A DNA stretch of 43,477 nucleotides, from assembly GCA_903842945.1 (NCBI GenBank), contig CAIMNS010000108.1, positions 1 to 43,477 on the forward strand, given 5' to 3'. Numbering within the stretch: the first letter of the stretch is position 1; each line of letters starts with the position of its first letter. Position numbers and translations under genes: made by a program. Positions 1 through 8,200 of the stretch are shown piece after piece. The notes beneath the pieces are model-generated. The model was given only the letters and a program-made list of their open reading frames with translations. It ran no database searches and was not told where the DNA came from. The DNA is from an uncultured Burkholderiales bacterium. Lineage in GTDB: Bacteria; Pseudomonadota; Gammaproteobacteria; Burkholderiales; Burkholderiaceae_C.

Positions 1-1566
1 CATGGGTTTTTTACGGCCCAAAACAACCAGCGAGCTCCATTCACCCTTCGTGAAGCGATGGACTCTCCGCAACGCGATGTAAGCCGGATCGTTCTACCAC
101 CTTCCTCGTACCTGCATGAGCAAGAAAAAATCAAGGATCGGTGGCCAGCCGCTTTGAAGTTTATTCAAGACAAAAAACTCAATGAATTCTTTGCCGAAGA
201 TTCAGCCGATATTGGCATCATTGTTCAAGGTGGTTTGTACAACACCTTGGTTCGGTCCTTAGAAAGGTTGGGCTTGGCTGATATCTATGGACAAACAAAA
301 ATTCCACTGTATGTGATGAATGTGACATACCCATTGGTCGATGCAGAGGTGATTCGTTTTTGTGCCGGTAAAAGGGCGGTGTTGATGGTTGAGGAAGGGC
401 AGCCCAATTTCATAGAGCAAAATTTAAGCATGATTTTGAGGCAGGCCAATGCATCAGCAGCTCTCCATGGTAAAGACTTTTTGCCCATGGGCGGTGAGTA
501 CACCAATCAGGTGGTCTTCAAGGGTGTGAAGACTTTCCTTGAAAAATATGAAATTGAATTTTCTTCTTTCGATCATCACCAAGTGAACAAGACCGATGAG
601 ATCAAATCGATTGAGCAGTTGGTTCATCCAAGGCCACCTGGCTTTTGCACAGGATGTCCTGAGCGACCCATCTTCACAGCCATGAAATTGATGGAAAAAG
701 AGATCGGTGAACACCACATCAGTGCAGATATTGGTTGCCACTTGTTTTCTATTTTGCCCCCCTTCAATTTGGGCAATACAACCATGGGATATGGCTTAGG
801 TACGGCAGGCTCTTCAGCGTTGAATGTGGCAGCATCCAAAAAAGTCATATCCATCATGGGCGATGGAGGGTTTTGGCACAACGGGCTCACCTCAGGTATC
901 GCGAACGCCGTTTTCAATAAAAGCAACAATTTGACTGTCGTGGTTGATAACAGCTATACCTCAGCAACTGGTGGTCAAGATATCTTGTCATCAAAAGCCT
1001 TGAATAAAAACAGAAGCACGGGCCATGAAATTGAAAAAGCTGTAAAAGGTGTAGGTGTGCAGTGGGTTAAAACAGTCCACAGAACCTACGATATTGCCAC
1101 CATGAAAAAACTCATGAAGGAGGCGATGAGCAGCAAAGAAAAAGGCCCCAAGGTTTTGATTGCACAATCCGAATGCATGCTCAACAAGCAAAGAAGAGAA
1201 AAACCACTTGTAAGAGCCTCCATTAAAAGAGGAGAGCGTGTTGTCAAAGAAAAATTTGGTGTCGACCCAGAAACCTGCACGGGAGACCACTCTTGCATCA
1301 GACTATCAGGTTGCCCTTCATTGTCCATCAAAGAAAATCCGGATCCTCTAAGACTTGAACCGGTAGCAACTGTGTTGGACAGTTGCGTGGGTTGTGGGGT
1401 TTGTGGAGAAGCCTCGCATGCTGCAGTTTTATGCCCATCATTTTATAAGGCGCAAGTCATCTCTAACCCCTCTTGGATGGATCGTGTTTTGAATCATTTA
1501 CGGCATTGGGTCATTGATCAATTGCAACAAAGAATGATCAAGCGTCAAATGGAATATCGGTTTTAA
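1..1566 (+). CDS. iorA: Indolepyruvate:ferredoxin oxidoreductase alpha subunit, 5'-truncated by window edge
   Basis: The frame is open from base 1, so the ATG at 58 is internal; 521 codons are visible and the N-terminal part (IorA is usually about 700 residues) lies outside. The enzyme family oxidatively decarboxylates aryl-pyruvates (indolepyruvate, phenylpyruvate) to aryl-acetyl-CoA, using thiamine diphosphate and iron-sulfur clusters. Seen: a thiamine-diphosphate motif beginning GDGG at 859 and ending at Asn-Asn/Asp-Asn near 930-951; a CTGCPERP segment near 646; and a C-terminal ferredoxin-like region (about 1276-1450) with two cysteine groups, the second CVGCGVCG followed by CPS. The stop is six bases before the start of iorB, so the two are cotranscribed. 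Family assignment is confident; the actual keto acid is not determined by sequence. Aerobic betaproteobacteria often carry this pair, so the electron acceptor may not be a classical ferredoxin. Confidence 0.9.
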   Translation, partial: HGFFTAQNNQRAPFTLREAMDSPQRDVSRIVLPPSSYLHEQEKIKDRWPAALKFIQDKKLNEFFAEDSADIGIIVQGGLYNTLVRSLERLGLADIYGQTKIPLYVMNVTYPLVDAEVIRFCAGKRAVLMVEEGQPNFIEQNLSMILRQANASAALHGKDFLPMGGEYTNQVVFKGVKTFLEKYEIEFSSFDHHQVNKTDEIKSIEQLVHPRPPGFCTGCPERPIFTAMKLMEKEIGEHHISADIGCHLFSILPPFNLGNTTMGYGLGTAGSSALNVAASKKVISIMGDGGFWHNGLTSGIANAVFNKSNNLTVVVDNSYTSATGGQDILSSKALNKNRSTGHEIEKAVKGVGVQWVKTVHRTYDIATMKKLMKEAMSSKEKGPKVLIAQSECMLNKQRREKPLVRASIKRGERVVKEKFGVDPETCTGDHSCIRLSGCPSLSIKENPDPLRLEPVATVLDSCVGCGVCGEASHAAVLCPSFYKAQVISNPSWMDRVLNHLRHWVIDQLQQRMIKRQMEYRF

Positions 1567-1571
1567 ACATC

Positions 1572-3077
1572 ATGAGTATTCAACCTTATAAAATAGCCAT
1601 ACTTGCCATGGGCGGAGAGGGTGGTGGTGTCTTGGCCGATTGGATCGTTCAATTAGGGGAAGCCAATGGTTTTGTTGCCCAAACCACTTCAGTACCTGGT
1701 GTGGCGCAAAGAACGGGTGCGACCATCTATTATGTTGAGCTGTTTGAAAAAAAGTTATCCGATAGTGACTCTCAACTCCCTGTCTTGTCCCTGATGCCCA
1801 TGCCTGGCGATGTAGACATTGTCTTGGCCTCAGAGCTGATGGAGGCGGGACGAGCAGTGGTGCGTGGATTGGTCACTTCAAACAGAACCACTTTGATCGC
1901 TTCTACTCACCGCGTCTATGCCTTTAGTGAGAAGTCCCATATGGGGGACGGTCGAATAGACTCCGGTCAACTTCTTGAAAATATCAAGAAGGTGTCAAAT
2001 CGTTTTATCGGTTTTGATATGGAAAAAGTCGCCCAAGACCATCAAAGTGTGATCAGTGCTGTTTTGTTTGGCGCTCTTGCGAGCTCAAAAATTTTGCCAT
2101 TCACTAAATCTCAATTTGAGGAGACTGTACGCCAAGGTGGCGTTGGTGTGGCGCAAAGTCTAAAAGCCTTCGATACAGCTTACTTCTTAAGTGAGTCTCC
2201 ATCTGATGCTGAGGTATCAAAACCATTGATGAATCAAATAGATTCGTTCAAATTGCCCAGCCAAAGTGGTCTTCATCCCAAAATAAAAAGTTTGATTGAA
2301 AGACTGGAAAATGCTTTTCCAATGAACGTTCAAGAAATCTTATTGCATGGTGCTCGGCGCTTGGTTGAGTACCAAGACCCTGACTATGCACATTTGTTCC
2401 TTGATCGCATGCTTGCTTTGAAAAATACATTTACCAGCAACGAAAGTGAATTGATCAGAGAAAGTGCCAGGCACTTGGCGCTTTGGATGTCCTACGAAGA
2501 CACCGCACGGGTCGCAAGTTTAAAAATACAAGCCTCCAGGTTTGACCGTGTCAGACAAGAGACCCACGCAACGGTGGATCAACTCGTCCTGATCAACGAG
2601 TACATGCATCCACGAGTTCAAGAGATTGCAGAGACACTTCCTTCAATTCTTGGGCGAATGATATTGGGGTCAAAAATTTTAAGATACGCATTAGAGGCGT
2701 TGACATCCAAAGGAAGAGTCGTACAAACATCAACGATCGGTGGATTTTTAGTTTTAACGCTGGTGGCAAGCGCTAAGCGCTGGAGACGCTCAACATTAAG
2801 ATTCAAAGCGGAAGACGCGAGAATTGAAAAATGGATGGCCCTGATAAAATTGCTTGCCGCACAAAATTCAGAAAAAACCCTTGAGTGGATCAAATGTCAA
2901 ACTTTGGTCAAAGGCTACAGCGAGACCCATGAAAGAGGTGTTAAAAATTTCGAATTGATTTATGAATTTGTTCAAAAGAATGTAGATACATTGCACACCG
3001 ATATCAAGGCGCTGCGTTTGGCTGCTTTGGCAGATGAAAAAGGCATTGCTTTACAGGCAGCTCTGACAAAAATTTGA
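1572..3077 (+). CDS. iorB: Indolepyruvate oxidoreductase subunit beta, long form
   Basis: Residues 1 to about 210 match the gamma/beta domain of 2-oxoacid:acceptor oxidoreductases: the start IAILAMGGEGGGVLADWI is the family's Gly-rich opening, followed by VPGVAQRTGATIYY and later GGVGVAQSLKAF. At 501 residues the protein is far longer than the roughly 200-residue archaeal IorB. The remaining 280 or so residues are a mostly helical extension that resembles the DUF6537-type C-terminal domain common in proteobacterial members (my recollection of the family). It would pair with the IorA product encoded six bases upstream to oxidise aryl-pyruvates to aryl-acetyl-CoA in the cytoplasm. The ATG at 1572 sits right after the iorA stop. 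Function of the extension is unknown to me. Confidence 0.87.
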   Translation: MSIQPYKIAILAMGGEGGGVLADWIVQLGEANGFVAQTTSVPGVAQRTGATIYYVELFEKKLSDSDSQLPVLSLMPMPGDVDIVLASELMEAGRAVVRGLVTSNRTTLIASTHRVYAFSEKSHMGDGRIDSGQLLENIKKVSNRFIGFDMEKVAQDHQSVISAVLFGALASSKILPFTKSQFEETVRQGGVGVAQSLKAFDTAYFLSESPSDAEVSKPLMNQIDSFKLPSQSGLHPKIKSLIERLENAFPMNVQEILLHGARRLVEYQDPDYAHLFLDRMLALKNTFTSNESELIRESARHLALWMSYEDTARVASLKIQASRFDRVRQETHATVDQLVLINEYMHPRVQEIAETLPSILGRMILGSKILRYALEALTSKGRVVQTSTIGGFLVLTLVASAKRWRRSTLRFKAEDARIEKWMALIKLLAAQNSEKTLEWIKCQTLVKGYSETHERGVKNFELIYEFVQKNVDTLHTDIKALRLAALADEKGIALQAALTKI

Positions 3078-3928
3078 ATTACAAATTTTTGAAGACCACT
3101 CCATATATTCAGCAAGTTGCGATTTTATTGATCTGCGCTTTGGGTTGGCAGATTTTCCCTGATAAGGGATTCGGGCCTTATCTGGCAATCAATCCGCATG
3201 ATATTTTTGAATTTATCTTTATTGCCCTTGCAATCTCTTTTTTTGCCTCTTTGTTCATTCGCTTTGTAGATGATCGATATGGTGTAATTTTTGCGGGTTT
3301 TTTAGGTGGATTTGCTTCAAGCACGGCCACCATCCATCAAATGGGTGAGATCAGTAAAGCTGATCATGAATTGCTTCAATTGGCATCCATCGGTGCCTTG
3401 CTATCTAATGTTGCGACGCTGGTTCAAATTCTGATTTTGACGCACCTGCTAGCGAACAATTTGTTTTTAGTTTTGATCTTACCTGTAAGCTTTGGAGTTG
3501 CTTTACTTTTTGCAACTGCTTTATTAATTTACACTTTTGATCAAAACACTTCAACAGGTAAGACTCAAAAAGTCAACCTGCCCTTTAACTATGGGTCTAC
3601 CTTTGCATTAGGCTTAATGCTTTTGGGCGTCACCGTTATCTCAACGGGATTGAATTTGGAGTATGGCTCTTCTGGGTTAATTCTGAGTGCTATCTTTTCA
3701 GGTCTTGCAGATGCTCACTCCATTATTGCAAGCATCGCCAATATGCTTAAATCCCAGGCGCTTGATCTTTATGATGCCAAGATGGCTGTGTTAACGGCTT
3801 TTACTAGCAATTCTTTGTTCAAACTAGCTCTAGCGATCAAGTCTGGTGGTGCGCCTTTTGCAAAACGCATTGGCTTTGCAATTGCTCTGTGTAATTTAGG
3901 TGTTTGGGCCTTGGCCGTTTTTTTATAA
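3074..3928 (+). CDS. DUF4010-like multi-pass membrane protein (MgtC/SapB-related)
   Basis: This 284-residue protein is almost entirely hydrophobic with about eight predicted membrane spans. It contains FLGGFASSTATIHQMGEIS (about residues 75-93) and a related second motif IFSGLADAHSIIASIANM (about 205-222), the duplicated pattern I associate with DUF4010/COG3174 proteins. The start is TTG, overlapping the iorB TGA (TTGA), so translation is probably coupled to iorB. No good ribosome binding site is visible, which fits coupling. The biochemical role is not known; a transport role for a product or substrate of the IOR reaction is only a guess from linkage. No N-terminal half of a longer DUF4010 protein is visible upstream. 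Confidence 0.7.
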   Translation: MNYKFLKTTPYIQQVAILLICALGWQIFPDKGFGPYLAINPHDIFEFIFIALAISFFASLFIRFVDDRYGVIFAGFLGGFASSTATIHQMGEISKADHELLQLASIGALLSNVATLVQILILTHLLANNLFLVLILPVSFGVALLFATALLIYTFDQNTSTGKTQKVNLPFNYGSTFALGLMLLGVTVISTGLNLEYGSSGLILSAIFSGLADAHSIIASIANMLKSQALDLYDAKMAVLTAFTSNSLFKLALAIKSGGAPFAKRIGFAIALCNLGVWALAVFL

Positions 3929-3990
3929 ATGAAACACCTTAAATGGTGAGTTCAGCTCAATTCAAACCCTAGTCATTGACTTTTTATTAT

Positions 3991-4380
3991 TCAAACAACA
4001 GCGGTGACTTCGATTTCAATTTTTGCGCGAGGTTCAACCAAGCCGGAAACCTCCACACAAGTCATCACTGGGAAATTTTTACCCATGATATCTCTATAAA
4101 CAACGCCTAATTCTTTCAATCTGGCTTGGTATTCATCACGGTTTGTGATGTACCAAGTCATTCTGACCATGTGTTCTGCAGAGGCGTTGGCTTCATTTAA
4201 AAGTGCAATGATGTTTTGAAGAGTTTGTTTGGCTTGATCAATGAAGTCATCACTTTCAAATTCGTTTTTTTCATTCCATCCAATCTGCCCCCCTAGAAAT
4301 AAAAGAGAGCCATTTGCCAGCACGGCATTGGAGTACCCACGCGGCTGGGCCCAATGAGGAGGATTGAGTTTTTTATGCAT
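3991..4380 (-). CDS. Rid (YjgF/YER057c/UK114) family protein lacking the RidA catalytic Arg
   Basis: The 129-residue protein is a full-length Rid family member: LFLGGQIGWNEKNEF near the N-terminus, and FPVMTCVEVSGL at residues 103-114 followed by KIEIEVTAVV at the end. In RidA the equivalent segment is FPARSCVEV, where the Arg (R105 in E. coli) binds the substrate carboxylate and is needed for 2-aminoacrylate deamination; here Met106 takes its place while the Cys is kept. It therefore belongs to one of the Rid groups without that Arg; the 2-aminomuconate deaminase type is a known example of a divergent Rid enzyme acting on an enamine. It is the last gene of the anthranilate-CoA-type operon and overlaps the thioesterase gene by eight bases. 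Inferred role: hydrolysis of an enamine intermediate of the pathway to ketone plus ammonia. Confidence 0.85.
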   Translation of the reverse strand: MHKKLNPPHWAQPRGYSNAVLANGSLLFLGGQIGWNEKNEFESDDFIDQAKQTLQNIIALLNEANASAEHMVRMTWYITNRDEYQARLKELGVVYRDIMGKNFPVMTCVEVSGLVEPRAKIEIEVTAVV

Positions 4381-4810
4381 CGAGCGTTATCTCTAAATAG
4401 GGTTCAAGCGCAGTTCTAAATTTTTCGGGTAACTTGGTGGGTTTGTTGCTTGCCAAGTCAACATAGACAATGGTACCTGTGGCTTTTAGTTTAAGTTCTC
4501 TTTGAATATTTTTTTGTTTGTTGGCGCCAAAAATTTCGTATTCCATACAAACACTTGATCCTCCCAACTTAGAAATTGACAACTCAATTTCTACCTCATC
4601 ACCTTGTCGACACATCCCACAAAATTGAGTTTTCATGTCGACGATAGGAACACCACTGCCTTCATCGATGATGTGGTTCAAGGAATAACCAATGTGCAAG
4701 AAAAAATCTTCTTGAGTTTCGTGCAACAAAATGTAGTATTGAGGGTAAAAAACGATACCAGCAGGGTCGCAATGTTGAAATCGAATGCGTTTTGGGTTGA
4801 CGAATTTCAT
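4373..4810 (-). CDS. Acyl-CoA thioesterase, 4-hydroxybenzoyl-CoA thioesterase (hotdog) family
   Basis: The 145-residue protein has the size and opening of 4-hydroxybenzoyl-CoA thioesterases: IRFQHCDPAGIVFYPQYY at about residues 9-26, containing the Asp (D15) that aligns with the family's catalytic Asp, then a long helix and five-stranded sheet. It hydrolyses an acyl-CoA to free acid and CoA. The ATG overlaps the stop of the upstream ligase gene (ATGA, 4807-4810) and the end overlaps the Rid gene, so all three are translationally coupled. In the 2-aminobenzoyl-CoA pathway it could release CoA from dead-end thioesters; if the pathway substrate were salicylate it could release gentisate from gentisyl-CoA. 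Substrate is not predictable from sequence. Confidence 0.85.
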   Translation of the reverse strand: MKFVNPKRIRFQHCDPAGIVFYPQYYILLHETQEDFFLHIGYSLNHIIDEGSGVPIVDMKTQFCGMCRQGDEVEIELSISKLGGSSVCMEYEIFGANKQKNIQRELKLKATGTIVYVDLASNKPTKLPEKFRTALEPYLEITLDA

Positions 4811-6432
4811 TGTCTTAATTTAAATCTTTGAATTTTACCTGTCTCCGTTTTAGGAAGACTTTCCACATATTCAATTTTTCTCGGGTACTTGTAGGGTGCG
4901 AGTTGTGCTTTCACATGGTCTTGAATCGATTTTGTCGTTGAATCATTGGCTGAAATATTGGCTTTGAGAATAACAAATGCCTTGACGATAGCACCTCTTG
5001 CATCATCAGGTTCTCCAACAACAGCACATTCCGTCACACTTGGGTGGGACAATATACAGGTTTCTATCTCTGGACCAGCAATATTGTATCCCGACGAGAT
5101 GATCATGTCATCCGTTCTTGACTGATAGTGGAAGTAGCCGTTCTCATCCATCAAATACGCATCCCCGGTCACGTTCCATCCGTTTTTAATGTATTTGGCT
5201 TGTCTCTCATCGTTAAGATATCGGCAGCCGGTGGGGCCTTTGACGGCAAGATGACCGATTTCGCCAGCTGGAAGTTGATTGCCATTGTCGTCAAGAATAC
5301 ATGCCTTGTAGCCTTTCACAACTCTACCCGTTGCGCCAGGGATTGCTTCCAGCTCATTTGCAGAAATGAAAATATGAAGCATCTCAGTAGTTCCAATGCC
5401 ATCAATGATTTCAATCCCCGTGACTTGCTTCCAAAGAGCTCTGGTCGGCCCAGGCAGCGCTTCTCCAGCGGAGACGCATTTTCTAAGTCCGCTGTGCTTG
5501 TCGATCAGCCCTTCGAGTGCCAATTGTCTGTAGGACGTCGGGGCTGTAAAGAGAACAGTTGCCTTGAATTTTTGAATACCGATGAGCAAATCTTTTGGAG
5601 AGGCTTTCTCCAGCAATGCCACACTAGCTCCAAATGTCATGGGGAAAAGAATCAAACCTCCAAGTCCAAAGGTGAATGCAATAGGTGGACTTCCAATAAA
5701 AACGTCTGACTGTTCAGGTTTTAGAACAAATTGTGGCCAACAAGTACAAATAGACATCACATCGCGGTGAGTGTGAATCGTGGCTTTGGGAACCCCAGTT
5801 GTGCCTGAAGTAAAAGCCAAAATACAGCAATCGGTGGACAGGGAAGAAAAATTCTCAAATTTTGTCGAATGCGACAAAGCGGTCATGTCCAAAGAGTTGA
5901 CGCCATCGAGTTGTGATTCTGCTGAGCGAAGAAAGCTCACTTGTTTTAGGCTTTTTGAGTGACATCCTTCTTGTGCCTTCAGCAATTCCTCTCTTAAAGC
6001 GTGTTCGCAAATCGCATGACTGATTTGCGCTTTATCAATGATTTGTATCAATTCTAGGGATCGTAACAAAGGCATTGTTGCAACAGCGATACCACCTGCT
6101 TTGACGACGGCAAACCAAGATGCCACCATTTCAGGTGTATTGGCTGAGCGCAATAAAACTCGATTGCCTGGCTTTAAATGCAACTCTTTTTTCAAGACAT
6201 TGGCCATTTGGTTAGCTCTGTCAAGAAGATCTTGGTATGTCCAAGTTAATCGATCACATTGGATACAGATGCGGTCTCCATACCCCTTGCTGATGGCCAT
6301 GTCTAAGATTTCAACCGCACAATTCATCTTGTCTGGAAATTCAAGCTCAGGTAGCTCAAAAATAAAGTCCGGTTGCAGTTCGATGGGCGGCAAGTTATCG
6401 TGGACAAAAGTATCTAAATGAGCTGTTTTCAT
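4807..6432 (-). CDS. abmG: 2-aminobenzoate-CoA ligase-type acyl-CoA synthetase
   Basis: A 541-residue adenylate-forming enzyme of the benzoate/2-aminobenzoate-CoA ligase type. Seen: the N-terminal segment TAHLDTFVHDNLPP typical of 2-aminobenzoate-CoA ligases; the phosphate loop LAFTSGTTGVPKATIHTHRD near residues 205-224; the GDAYLMDENGYFHYQSRTDD motif and hinge, then SSGYNIAG; and the C-terminal catalytic Lys533 in TETGKIQR. It would activate the aromatic acid with ATP and CoA in the cytoplasm as the first step of the pathway. Located between the acyl-CoA dehydrogenase gene and the thioesterase gene, overlapping the latter by four bases. The choice of anthranilate rather than benzoate or salicylate rests on family resemblance plus the fused monooxygenase/reductase in the same operon; the symbol follows the Azoarcus evansii naming as I recall it. 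Confidence 0.82.
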   Translation of the reverse strand: MKTAHLDTFVHDNLPPIELQPDFIFELPELEFPDKMNCAVEILDMAISKGYGDRICIQCDRLTWTYQDLLDRANQMANVLKKELHLKPGNRVLLRSANTPEMVASWFAVVKAGGIAVATMPLLRSLELIQIIDKAQISHAICEHALREELLKAQEGCHSKSLKQVSFLRSAESQLDGVNSLDMTALSHSTKFENFSSLSTDCCILAFTSGTTGVPKATIHTHRDVMSICTCWPQFVLKPEQSDVFIGSPPIAFTFGLGGLILFPMTFGASVALLEKASPKDLLIGIQKFKATVLFTAPTSYRQLALEGLIDKHSGLRKCVSAGEALPGPTRALWKQVTGIEIIDGIGTTEMLHIFISANELEAIPGATGRVVKGYKACILDDNGNQLPAGEIGHLAVKGPTGCRYLNDERQAKYIKNGWNVTGDAYLMDENGYFHYQSRTDDMIISSGYNIAGPEIETCILSHPSVTECAVVGEPDDARGAIVKAFVILKANISANDSTTKSIQDHVKAQLAPYKYPRKIEYVESLPKTETGKIQRFKLRQ

Positions 6433-6475
6433 GCGATCAAACTCTTCTTTGTTGATGTTTCAAGGATTGGGAAAA

Positions 6476-7648
6476 TCAAGAAATTTGTCTGTGGTGTTCG
6501 AGGACAGATTTAGCGATGATCAACATTTGAACTTCTGTGGCACCTTCGTAAATTCGAAGAGCCCGGATTTCTCTGTACAGATTTTCAACAGTGACGCCAC
6601 TCACAACGCCCATGCCGCCAAACATCTGCACTGCAGCATCAATCACCCATTGAGCATTTTCAGTTGACGTCATTTTCGCCATTGCTGCTTCCTTGGTGAC
6701 GTTCTTTCCTTGGTCTTTAAGCCAAGCAGCTTTGTAGGTCAGCAACTCAGCGCTTTCAATGCGAGTGGCCATTTCCGCCAACTTGACTTGAGTGATCTGA
6801 AAATCGGCCAACAGTCCATTGAACATTTTTCTGGTCTGCGCTCTTTCAAGGGCTTCATGAAAAGCTCGCTTAGCAAAGCCCAATGCCGCACTTGCAACTG
6901 AAGTTCGGAAAATATCGAGTGTTCTCATTGCTATTTTGAACCCTTCCCCTGACTCGCCAATTCTGTTGGAGACAGGTACCGAGCAGTTGGTGAATTTGAT
7001 TTTGGCTAAAGGGTGGGGTGCAATCACATTGATGCGTTCTGCAATTTCAAAGCCATGGGTGTTGGCGTCAACAATGAATGCGGAAATACCTCTAGAGCCG
7101 GGTGCGTCCCCAGTTCTGGCAAAAACCACATAAAAATCAGCTATGCCGCCATTCGAAATCCAAGTTTTTTCACCATTGAGTATGTAGTGTTCCCCCGAGA
7201 GTTTCGCCTCGCAGCTCAATGCTGCAACGTCAGATCCTGCATGCGGTTCTGACAGCGCAAAAGCAGCGATGGCCTCACCCTTAGAAACTTTAAGAAGGTA
7301 ACGTTCTTTTTGATCTCTGGTGCCTGCGATCGAGATGGCGCCTGATCCAAGGCCTTGCATGGCAAATGCAAAGTCTGCCAAACCACTGTGTTTTGCAAGA
7401 ATTTCTCTGATCAGGCAAATCGATCGATTGTCAATTTGTTCATGTTGACCCCCATATCCTTGACCAGAGATACAAAATTTAAGCCAACCATCTCGTCCAA
7501 GTTGACTGACGAGCTGCCTGCATTGTGAGTCTACGTCGGTGTGATCCACATCATGGAGATGGGTTTTAGCCCACTCATGTAAATTTTTTGACAAAGACTC
7601 ATGGTTGGAGTCAAAGAAGGGAAGATTCAAGTACGAGCTGTCTTGCAT
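6476..7648 (-). CDS. Acyl-CoA dehydrogenase
   Basis: A 390-residue FAD acyl-CoA dehydrogenase. Seen: ALSEPHAGSDVAAL and WISNGGIADFYVVFART in the middle (FAD and substrate contacts), AFGFAKRAF-type helical C-terminal domain, QMFGGMGVV, and near the end RIYEGATEVQ, where the Glu is the usual catalytic base of short/medium-chain enzymes. Inferred role: alpha-beta dehydrogenation of a (ring-derived) CoA thioester in the operon's beta-oxidation-like steps. Two starts are possible: TTG at 7660 or ATG at 7648; I prefer the ATG because neither has a clear ribosome binding site. It follows the MarR gene by about 37 bases and precedes the ligase by 43. Confidence 0.88.
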   Translation of the reverse strand: MQDSSYLNLPFFDSNHESLSKNLHEWAKTHLHDVDHTDVDSQCRQLVSQLGRDGWLKFCISGQGYGGQHEQIDNRSICLIREILAKHSGLADFAFAMQGLGSGAISIAGTRDQKERYLLKVSKGEAIAAFALSEPHAGSDVAALSCEAKLSGEHYILNGEKTWISNGGIADFYVVFARTGDAPGSRGISAFIVDANTHGFEIAERINVIAPHPLAKIKFTNCSVPVSNRIGESGEGFKIAMRTLDIFRTSVASAALGFAKRAFHEALERAQTRKMFNGLLADFQITQVKLAEMATRIESAELLTYKAAWLKDQGKNVTKEAAMAKMTSTENAQWVIDAAVQMFGGMGVVSGVTVENLYREIRALRIYEGATEVQMLIIAKSVLEHHRQIS

Positions 7649-7684
7649 GGTTTTGATCAAAGTTCGTTGAGGGGCTTGGGTCGT

Positions 7685-8197
7685 TCAAGTGTGATTTGCG
7701 GGAGTGAGCATATTTCTGAGTTGATCCAAGGATGAATACAAACGCTTGAGCTCTGATGAGTCTAGATTGCTCATGATTTCACCGATCCAAGACTCGTGGG
7801 CTTGTGCCATGATAGTGAATTCACGCCTGCCTTTTTCAGTGCAGATCAGTACATACGATCGTCTATCGTTGGGGTCATCTTGCCTTAGGACCAGTTCTTC
7901 TTTCACCAATTGATCAGTCAAACCCGTGATATTGCCTCCGCTGACCATCAATTTTTTTGAAAGAGCATTCATTTTCATCCCATTTGGAGCTCTCACCAAT
8001 TGGGCCAAGAAGTCAAATCTAGCCAAAGTGATTCCAAACTGGCTTCTTAGTCTTTGTTGAATTTGTTGTTCTATGAGATTGCTGCATGCATAAAGTCTTA
8101 GCCATGTTCTGACACTCAAGTGTGTGGGCGGTTCATTGACCTCTAAGGGATCTATTTTCAATCGTGTGTCTTTGCTGTTCATAAGCGTATTTTTCAT
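7685..8197 (-). CDS. MarR-family transcriptional regulator
   Basis: The 170-residue protein has the MarR layout: N-terminal dimerisation helices, then a winged helix (about residues 60-130) with RFDFLAQLVRAPNGMKMNALSKKLMVSGGNITGLTDQLVKEELVLR and the wing DDPNDRRSYVLI, and C-terminal helices (segments described, split across the fold). MarR proteins in aromatic catabolism usually repress their operon and release DNA on binding the acid or its CoA thioester. The gene lies inside the operon, three bases after the SDR stop, so it would be autoregulated. A candidate operator is the 19-bp palindrome at 11391-11409. The first ATG is used here; a second ATG five codons later is also possible. Confidence 0.9.
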   Translation of the reverse strand: MKNTLMNSKDTRLKIDPLEVNEPPTHLSVRTWLRLYACSNLIEQQIQQRLRSQFGITLARFDFLAQLVRAPNGMKMNALSKKLMVSGGNITGLTDQLVKEELVLRQDDPNDRRSYVLICTEKGRREFTIMAQAHESWIGEIMSNLDSSELKRLYSSLDQLRNMLTPANHT

Positions 8198-8200
8198 GTT

